Shown: positions 36,901-64,000 of the stretch, piece after piece
Position numbering within the stretch: position 1 is the stretch's first letter
Layout: every line of letters begins with the position of its first letter
The notes under the pieces: model-generated
Told to the model about the DNA's origin: nothing
Databases searched by the model: none
The model's input: the letters and a program-made list of their open reading frames with translations, nothing else
NCBI GenBank assembly: GCA_032191485.1
Contig: JAVDOI010000003.1
Coordinates: 16,371,813-16,435,812, forward strand
Length of the DNA stretch: 64,000 nt
Source: Leptoclinus maculatus
Taxonomy: Eukaryota; Chordata; Actinopteri; Perciformes; Stichaeidae
Direction: 5' to 3'
Position numbers and translations under genes: made by a program

Positions 36901-39143
36901 TTAAAGAGGCCCCTAAATCTTCACCTTCTTCTTCCCCCTGCTTCAGGCATCCAGATCAAGGAGGAACCGGACTCCGAGGAGTGGCAGCTGAGTGGGAACT
37001 CCACGCTGAACCCCAGCGACCTGAACAACCTGCGCGTTCAGATCGGAGACGAGGACATGGATATGCAGGGCGGGGAGGGCAAGAGGCTCCGCAGGGTCGC
37101 CTGCACCTGCCCCAACTGCAAAGAGTCCGGAGGAAGGTGGGCATGTCGGAAACACACACACACACACGTTACAGATACCAGGAGGAGCTGGTGTTCAGCT
37201 CACCGTTAACCAGCTTTACATTTCTGTGTTGAAGCGGTTCAGTTGGTTTTATATTCTGTTCATGTGGCATCGAAAATTCAGATTGGCATGAAAAAAAATT
37301 CCTGCAAATGTAAGATTATTATTCAGTTGTTATTACGCATCGTTGTGTCTTTTATTAGATTTGTTTGTAGTTAAATTGCGTATTTTATGCCTTTTTGTAC
37401 TAATTTTGTGTTTGTTTCCCTCCCGGCCTTCCACAGAGGTTCGGGCACGGGGAAGAAGAAGCAGCACATCTGCCACATCGCCGGCTGTGGGAAGGTCTAC
37501 GGGAAGACGTCTCATCTTCGAGCTCACCTGCGCTGGCACAGCGGAGAGAGACCCTTCGTCTGCAACTGGATGTTCTGCGGGAAGAGGTTCACCAGGAGCG
37601 ACGAGCTGCAGAGACACAGGAGGACACACACAGGTGAGACACTTAACACGGTTATATGGATTCATGTCTGGAGCTAGTTATACGTGGTGAGTGAGTAGCA
37701 CGCGTTCATGTTGGATGAGTGAAATCAAACCAGTGAATTGTTGCTCTCTGTCCATGATGCACATTTTAAAAGGAACATGTTTTTCCGGAGATGTTCCTGT
37801 TGTGAGACTGCAGTTAAAACATAACGGATCTCACAATATATTTCATATTTGTCTGCAACTGTCCTCGCCATTGTTGTTTGACGACACAATGTTCAGTGAT
37901 GAGAGGTGTCGAGCATCATCTGTGAAGTGAGGAAATGAAAACTTGCTCTAATGCTGCCCAGGAAGTCTGGAGCGCCGAACACTTCATTTCTTGTATTCTG
38001 GGGATTTTTAAAAAATGTTTATGCACCAATATTTGGTGGAAGAGTTTTTATTTATGTTAAGAAAAATGCATAATTCAGGTGACGGTTGACCAACAAACAA
38101 TTTGTGCGTAAATTAACTTTCGTGATCATTTTTACGACCATTCCGGCTCATATTATCTTGAATAGTTAAACCAGCCATTTCAAAGATTTATACGTTTGAT
38201 AAATCACAACTTTGTGTTTTTAAAGAACATACAAATACTTTATAAATAAGACCAAATTAATTAATTCAGGCGGAGATAACCGGCTATCTCAATTCTTTTC
38301 ATTTCCTCTCATCAGTTCAACAATATTCAGGGTAAAAGAGTTAAAAGTCTACAAAGACACTGTTGAGTGTTTGGAAACGTAATCTTTCAATAGTTGGAGC
38401 CTCACAACTGAACCCCCCCCCCCTCTCTACTGTACTGGCTACGAAGCAGAAATCTCAGACAGTTGGTCTCATGACTTTCTGCATCGTCAGAAACAACTCA
38501 ATTTTTTTTGTAATTTGGAATAAATTCAATATTTTTGAGGCGGATAAAGTTACTAAAAGTGTTTTTTTTTAAAGCTTATAACAACACATTGGCTTTTTCC
38601 ATACATTTTTTTTGTCATAAATGTATTTTTTTTTTTAGAAAAGTGGAGACGCTTTACAGTTAAAGAATGAAATCAAACGTCTATTTCATCCTCGTTCACA
38701 CGGTGGAGGTTAGTTTACGATCCGAGAAGAGAAACCCGTCGGTGCTCTCTGGTGTCACCCTCGGCAAGATTTTGGGCTTCTCTGTACCGCCATTGATCGT
38801 TACTTTATGGGCCAACATATGAACTAATTGAATTGACCGGCCCAGTTATCAGTAGTTGTTAATGCGTGTTCTCTTTCCCGCTGCTCTCTCAGGAGAGAAG
38901 AAGTTTGTGTGCACAGAATGCTCCAAGAGGTTCATGCGGAGCGACCACCTGGCCAAGCACATAAAGACTCACCAGAATAAAAAAGGCATGGTTCCTTCCT
39001 CCACGTCTCCGCCCACCTCTGACACCGTCATCACCGCCGACGGAACCACACTCATCCTCCAGACGGCCACCCACGACCTCCTAGCCAATCAGGAGATCCC
39101 ATTGCAGCTGGTCACCGTGGCGTCCGGTGAGGTCATGGAATGA
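33916..39143 (+). CDS. sp3: Sp3 transcription factor
   Basis: GC-box-binding activator or repressor of the Sp/KLF family; nuclear. Exons: 33916-33984, 34620-34850, 34943-35521, 36321-36521, 36629-36833, 36947-37136, 37437-37633, 38893-39143; 640 residues versus about 781 in human. N-terminal MASADVDSSQSEFLQ is followed by Gln/Ser/Thr-rich activation regions containing family signatures VIPQIQNADG, GLPGNITFVPINSVDLESL and LVNPGTFLIQAQTV. Next come the SUMO-acceptor IKEEP motif in the inhibitory region, the Btd box CTCPNC, three C2H2 fingers, and the tail EIPLQLVTV ending EVME. These match SP3 rather than SP1 or SP4. The exon carrying the Sp box (SPLALLAATC type) of mammalian SP3 is not seen between exons 1 and 2. 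Whether this is the a or b fish copy cannot be told. Confidence 0.93.
34419..34438. repeat. Homopolymer C run of about 20 bases in sp3 intron 1
   Basis: Uninterrupted C tract in intron 1; it may form an i-motif or G-quadruplex and is a site where assemblies often slip or collapse. Confidence 0.9.
37437..39074 (+). other. sp3: Three C2H2 zinc fingers of sp3
   Basis: Finger 1 (HICHIAGCGKVYGKTSHLRA...) and finger 2 (CNWMFCGKRFTRSDELQRH) are on exon 37437-37633. Finger 3 (CTECSKRFMRSDHLAKH) is on exon 38893-39143, after a 1.26-kb intron that falls in the TG|EKKF linker. The DNA-contact residues K-H-A, R-E-R and R-H-K match all Sp factors, so GC-box recognition should be intact. Confidence 0.95.
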
Positions 39144-41152
39144 GGGCGTGAATTTGGGTGGGTTTATTTTGAGAACTGGCCTATCACAGGGACCTCTTGG
39201 GCTTTTCTCTTTCCCCTCTAACCTTTTTTTTTTTTGTTTGTTTTTTACATATGAATATATACGTAAATATATATGACAAATATATATATTTTAAGAGTTA
39301 TCATGACTTTATGTTTGTTTTTTGCAGTCTTTTTATAGGCGAGCAAAAAGAATAACATTAAAATGTGGTCGCTATTTACACACGTACACACACACACACA
39401 CACACACATGCATTAACACTCAACATGAATACTCAACACAATGAAATGCCTTATTTTGTATCATAATCTTGTATAAAATGCTGGAAGTGCATGTGTTTTT
39501 TAAGCTTTGCAGATGATGTAACTGTACCGGAGATAAATGTGTTTGTGAAATGATGATGATGAAGAGGAGGAGGAGGAGTTTGTGAAAGAGAGAAAAGGAA
39601 GTAGTGAACTTCTCTGGCGTGATTGAATTTTTGTCGCTGGAGAGTTCTGACAAAACCAGCGCTGCTTCCACGCTGAACTGTTGCACTGCTGCTGCTGCTG
39701 CTGCCGCCGCCGCCGCCATGACCTAAAAGTGGTAGTTTTTAAAGGAATAGTTCAAGATTTATGGGATAAATGGTTTAGATGAGAAGATCGCCACCGCTCT
39801 CCTGTCTGCATGGTAAATATGAAGCGACTGGAATTGGGGGAAAACGGCTAGCTCTGGCTGTCCAACGGTGACATAATCTGTCCGTCAGCACCTCTAAAAA
39901 CGTCATAACTCAACACGTATCTTGTTTGATTAAAAGGTACAATATGCAACGATCTCCTTTAAAACGGTGTATAGACTGGAGCGTGCGGTGGCCTCTGTAT
40001 CTGCAGAGACCCGGCGCCCCGGCCTGTATTTTCTCTTTTCTTTGGTGTCTGGACAGGTTCTCACTCCCAGGTCAAACACTGCCGCTATGTCACACACACA
40101 CCGAGGTACGCAGACAGGATGACAGACGGACAGGGTGACACCTTCATCCATAGCATACAGCCATGTGAGTGCTATCACTCGTATCATCTCGCTCTTCTCA
40201 AGAAAGCAAATAAGCGTATTTTCCTTTCCCCAAAATTTTGAACTTTCACTTGGATGAACCCGCAGCAGGGCGCTGACACCGGTGTCATAGTGTACTAACG
40301 TGCCGCTTCAAGCAGAGCAGGAGGTTCAGCTGGTGGTCAGAGTAGGAACTGATCAGAAGTTGTCGTTTTCCACCTCGAGGGAGGTGGAAATAGATGCAAA
40401 AGCCGCTCTGAAAAACAAAAAGGGCAACTTCTTCCAGCAATCTGGTCAGTGTGAACAGAATGTCTCATCTTGTCTTCACGAGCACACCGTCCGCTGTGCT
40501 TGTCCACGTCAAAAAAAGTCTTTTTTTTCCCTTTCTTTTCATATTTTTGTTGTAAATTCACGTTGTTATATCAGTTTCCTGTGTCTCGTCACCAATCTGC
40601 ACGTCGTCTAAGCCGATGCCACGCGATGGCGACCGCAGCAGGGTGGAGCGGTCGCCTCTGGACTCCTGCAGGGCTCTTCGTTGCCATTGTCGGCTGCACG
40701 TGGCTGCAGGGGGGATGCACACGCACCGACGTTGCCGTGTGGAGAAAACAAATGCAACAAATCATAAAGGCCCCACCCCCCCCCGAGGGTGTGTTTGTCA
40801 TCGGACATTCCAGTTGGACACCAGATGATGTGGGATTAGTTTCGCAATAACGGCTCTGTTGGTGATTGTGGACGGATGTCACTCAAGTCAAAAGGAAAAC
40901 AATCAATCATGCCATTGTTTTTTTGTTTTTATTTTATTTTAATTAATGTAATCCTTTTCCTCCGTTTGTCCTCGTTTGTAGCATTCATTTATATGTATAT
41001 TATCTTATTTTCACATTGTTTATAGAAGCCATTACTTAGTTAACTGAATTTGTTGTATCAAAACCTTATTTTAAGTGATTTTTTTTAAAGAATTGGTGTA
41101 AAAATTGAATGTTACCTTTTGTAAAACCTTTTTTCAAATGGATCACAATAAA
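39144..41152 (+). other. sp3: sp3 3' UTR
   Basis: About 2 kb of non-coding sequence ending at AATAAA (41147-41152). It contains a CA microsatellite (about 39379-39409), a GCT/GCC triplet run near 39688-39718 and short chance ORFs (40300-40611 and 40470-40850) that do not resemble any family. Long 3' UTRs are usual for SP3. Confidence 0.55.
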
Positions 41153-41553
41153 AGTCTGAAACCTTCCAATAACGGGTTTTGTGTGAGTCGAGGAACGCAT
41201 CGAGGTACCTCCCACACTTTTAAGATTTCTTTTGGCATTTTGCATTTACAGCCGGAATCAAACTGCGATATGATCTGCATCCTAACGACAATCAACAGGA
41301 CGCCGCTAGTGTTGCATGTGTAGAAAAACTGGTTCCTAACCTTCTTTCAGGCGAATGTACGACATCAACAAAACCCAGCTTGTTCTGCATGTTTTAACTT
41401 GATTTTAAACTGGATAAAACAGGTAAATTATGTGAACGTGTATATTTTTATGAAGACAATATCAGCTATCATTATGCTAAACACTGCTGTGGCTAAATAA
41501 TGTTCTTATCACTGATTCATTACATGCCTTAATCTTGAATGACTTTTGAGACT

Positions 41554-42799
41554 CACTACACTACGACTGTTATACAATACTACACTACGACTGTTCGACA
41601 ATACTACACTACAACTGTTATACAATACTATACTACGACTGTTATACAATACTATACTACGACTGTTATACAATACTACACTACGACTGTTATACAATAC
41701 TACACTACGACTGTTATACAATACTACACTACGACTGTTATACAATACTACACTACGACTGTTATACAATACTACACTACGACTGTTATACAATACTACA
41801 CTACGACTGTTATACAATACTACACTACGACTGTTATACAATACTACACTGTGACTTATACAATACTACACTGTGACTGTTATACAATACTACACTGCGA
41901 CTGTTATACAATACTACACTACGACTGTTATACAATACTACACTACGACTGTTATACTACACTACGACTGTTATACAATACTACACTGACTGTTATACAA
42001 TACTACACTACGACTGTTATACAATACTACACTACGACTGTTATACAATACTACACTACGACTGTTATACAATACTACACTACGACTGTTATACAATACT
42101 ACACTACGACTTATACAATACTACACTGTGACTTATACAATACTACACTGTGACTGTTATACAATACTACACTACGACTGTTATACAATACTACACTGAC
42201 TGTTATACAATACTACACTACGACTGTTATACAATACTACACTACGACTGTTATACAATACTACACTGACTGTTATACAATACTACACTACGACTGTTAT
42301 ACAATACTACACTGCGACTGTTATACAATACTACACTGCGACTGTTATACAATACTACACTACGACTGTTATACAATACTACACTGACTTATACAATACT
42401 ACACTGTGACTGTTATACAATACTACACTGACTGTTATACAATACTACACGACTGTTATACAATACTACACTACGACTGTTATACAATACTACACTGACT
42501 TTTATACAATACTACACTATGACTGTTATACAATACTACACTACGACTGTTATACAATACTACACTGACTGTTATACAATACTACACTACGACTGTTATA
42601 CAATACTACACTGGCTGTTATACAATACTACACTATGACTGTTATACAATACTACACTACGACTGTTATACAATACTACACTGGCTGTTATACAATACTA
42701 CACTATGACTGTTATACAATACTACACTATGACTGTTATACAATACTACACTGACTTTTATACAATACTACACTATGACTGTTATACAATACTACACTA
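41554..42799. repeat. 24-bp minisatellite, about 50 copies
   Basis: Tandem array of a 24-base unit whose core is TTATACAATACTACACTA, followed by CGACTG or variants (tgactg, gcgactg, gactt). Units of 21 bases and shorter are interspersed, mostly in the second half. The period is a multiple of three, so reading frames stay open for up to 204 codons with 8-residue repeats (YTTTVIQY / YNTTLRLL). This is a by-product and not a gene. Lies between the convergent sp3 and uggt1 genes. Confidence 0.95.
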
Positions 42800-43145
42800 A
42801 GCCTTTTATGACATGCTATACTATGACTTTATTATAACTTTTTGACATACTATACTATGAATTGTGAATGAAATTTCTTATGACATACTATACTGACTAT
42901 GACATTTTTGAGGATATACCATACTATGATTTTTATTTTATTTTCATTTTTGAAAACATACCATACTATGACCTTTTAAAAATAGACTATACTAGAAATG
43001 TATTTCATACTATGAATGATTTTTTTAAATCTTTTTACACGACATACTATGACTATTTTACAAAGTTTTTGATGACATACTATACTATGGTTGTTTTCAT
43101 GAAAATTTTATGACAAACTATAATGTGACTTTATTCATGAAACCT
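42800..43145. repeat. Decayed flank of the minisatellite
   Basis: Irregular repeats of acatactatactatga, separated by T-rich spacers of variable length, continue from the array. They look like an older, diverged relative of the same repeat. Confidence 0.6.
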
Positions 43146-44742
43146 TTGAGGACACTGCTTTAACTTCTTTATGACATTTTAAAATCTCTTGCTATCCATT
43201 GCGTTCATCTCTCCATTTATTATTGTTTATAGTTAGCCAACTATTTCAACCTCTTATCAATTATCTATCATCTTTTTACCTAATTCAACAGTTAGCCTAA
43301 CTTAAAGGTAAAGGCTAACTTAGTCAATCTGTCATTAATTTCATTAAGCTCATTTCAACTGTTAATTATTATTATACTTAGTTAGCCGCTACCTTTAGCT
43401 AACCATTTCACTTGACCAGTCATCTTTATCTAACTATTTCAACTGTTTATCCGTCACTGTTAGCTGCTCATTTCTCATACTTTCACATGCAACACATGGT
43501 GTTCAGGTGTTACAGCCTGTTTAAATTAATCGTGTCTGTCCAGTTGTACCACGTACTCTGTGGCACTGCAGAGGTACCTCTTGGGCTAAGTACCCCAGCG
43601 TAGTTTGCACATGCATACACATGAAGTAACGAAATACCTTAAAACATGCATGAATCGGTGCCACACTGGATCACTTCTTAATTGGGGATCTTTATTTAAC
43701 AAAAAGTGAAACGGGATGATCCTGACAAATCCACGGAAACAAAAAAATGTTATCTTTTTCAGCTCAACACTAAACATCATGGCGACTCCTCCCTCACAGA
43801 ACCACAAACACTCCCATGTCTCCTCATTTGTATTTCATGCTGCAACCCACACAAGCTTCAAACATCTTTCCCTGAGAGTCACAGTGACATTTATTATCCA
43901 ACATAAACTGGGGATTCAATCGAGCCCGCTGGTTTCCTACTTCACTTTCATGTCAAACACCAGCTGATGAGTGTAAACACAACGAACCGTGATTCCACTC
44001 ATGTTCCCTTTAAGTGTTGTGGAGTTTAGGTTGGGCACTAACCATCTCCTACAGTTTGAGGTGATTCTTAAAAAGATGACTAGTGGACCCCCCCCCCCGG
44101 CTGTACATAATAATGTAAACTGTATATGTTGATATGGCCTACATTTTCAAGATTTACCTATTATGTCAGCATTTTATGGGGCTTCCCAATTTATAATTCA
44201 TGGTAAACCACAAAAAAAATAAACAAGACGGATTATTCTGTGATGAATAACAGGGGATCATAGTTCCCTACATTGGACACACTTTTGATTAGAAGTGATT
44301 TTGCATTCATTTGCTATGCGGACATAAACCCCTGAACTTATTAATGTCACGATATTGACTTCCAACATATCGGCCCAGCTCTAGTATTAAGAAGGTGTGA
44401 AAGGTATTGAAGGTGAACTATCAATGATTGTTCACCTTCATATGAACTCAGTCTAATTGTACCCTTAACCAATTTAGAAGAAGGCCTAATAGCTTTATTT
44501 TTCTCCCCCGTGACTGAACAGAAATCCCTCCCAAACAACAACAACAACATGTTTCAGAACAAAACCCAAGTTACCCAGCAGTGAGATGTTCTACGGTCCT
44601 TCTCCCCTTTGTGCTTTAAATCACGGGCCACACCAGAATCTCAATCAGTGCAAACGTACAGACTGACATCTATTACAGGGGGAATGAAACTAGACCGAAA
44701 CATATTTATGATTCGCTTCACAAAATACATTCTCACCACTTG

Positions 44743-44781
<39 letters not shown>

Positions 44782-44978
44782 ACAGAACAATCTCTTAAAC
44801 CTGACCACCTTAACTCCTCTTCACACGTTATAAAAAGAACAGAAAACAAAACCGTCTCAACCATTCAGCACTGGTTTGTGGTCAGTCCGTCAGCAGTCTG
44901 CCAAGGCAGGAGAGGAACCTCTTTAAACTCTTTAAACAGAGTCCAGTTCACCACCTCATCACAGCCACTGCAGGACCC
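43146..44978 (-). other. uggt1: Intergenic DNA and uggt1 3' UTR
   Basis: No gene seen. On the - strand, AATAAA signals (TTTATT on +) occur at 44494-44499 and 43691-43696. They would give a uggt1 3' UTR of about 480 or 1,290 bases. A CA microsatellite lies at about 44743-44779. Confidence 0.5.
44743..44779. repeat. (CA)n microsatellite
   Basis: Pure CA tract 200 bases downstream of the uggt1 stop, probably inside its 3' UTR if the distal poly(A) site is used. Confidence 0.9.
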
Positions 44979-63915
<18,937 letters not shown>

Positions 63916-64000
63916 CTGGTGAGAGAACAAAAGAGAAAGCAGACGGGGAGAGAGGGGGAGAGAGAGAGAGAGAGGGGGAGAGAGAGTGTAATTGCATCTG

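Noticed and set aside
40300..40850. Two overlapping ORFs (103 and 126 codons) downstream of sp3
   Set aside because: No family resemblance, no splice structure, and they lie before the first good distal poly(A) signal at 41147; best read as sp3 3' UTR.
41539..42153. 204-codon ORF of 8-residue repeats (and the antisense equivalent)
   Set aside because: It is the 24-bp minisatellite read in frame; all frames stay open because the unit is a multiple of three. No start context, no family.
41554..42799. CRISPR-like repeat array
   Set aside because: Units are contiguous without unique spacers, the context is a vertebrate genome and there are no cas genes.

Overview
This is a gene-dense vertebrate segment, almost certainly from a ray-finned (teleost) fish. 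All six genes are spliced, with GT-AG introns mostly under 1 kb. They encode proteins recognisable as vertebrate orthologs, and the introns are full of CA/GT microsatellites and fish-type dispersed repeats. Five genes lie on the + strand and one on the - strand. I built the exon models by hand from splice sites, reading-phase continuity and remembered family sequences. No alignment or RNA evidence was available. Every internal junction in the models given is phase-consistent.

Layout. (1) 347-12124 (+): 3' part of pericentrin (pcnt), long coiled-coil exons ending in the PACT centrosome-targeting domain; the 5' part lies outside the window. (2) 12125-15329: pcnt 3' UTR, a small CpG-rich patch, a 1.2-kb inverted-repeat (foldback) element, and the senp2 promoter. 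(3) 15330-21117 (+): senp2, a SUMO protease, in 17 exons. (4) 22722-25759 (+): tra2b, an SR-like splicing regulator, with a candidate GAA-rich poison exon in intron 1. (5) 28090-30774 (+): ola1, an Obg-like ATPase of 396 residues in 10 coding exons. (6) 33916-39143 (+): sp3, an Sp-family zinc-finger transcription factor. (7) 41554-43145: a 24-bp minisatellite and its decayed flank. (8) 44979-63915 (-): uggt1, the ER glycoprotein-folding sensor glucosyltransferase. It has 33 exons in the window; the N-terminal roughly 300 codons lie beyond the right edge. sp3 and uggt1 are convergent.

The genes do not form one pathway. They are housekeeping genes: centrosome, SUMO removal, splicing, ATPase/translation stress, transcription, ER quality control. 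senp2-tra2b and ola1-sp3 each echo human neighbours (3q27 and 2q31), whereas pcnt is on human 21q22 and uggt1 on 2q14.

I found no CRISPR, operon, toxin or new enzymatic system. The most interesting signals concern RNA processing: a (TG)~171 tract ending 6 nt from a uggt1 acceptor AG, a 24-nt uggt1 microexon between CUC-type repeats, the tra2b poison exon, a GC-AG intron and a NAGNAG acceptor in senp2, and an extra penultimate pcnt exon. An sp3 without its Sp-box exon and the foldback element also deserve checking.
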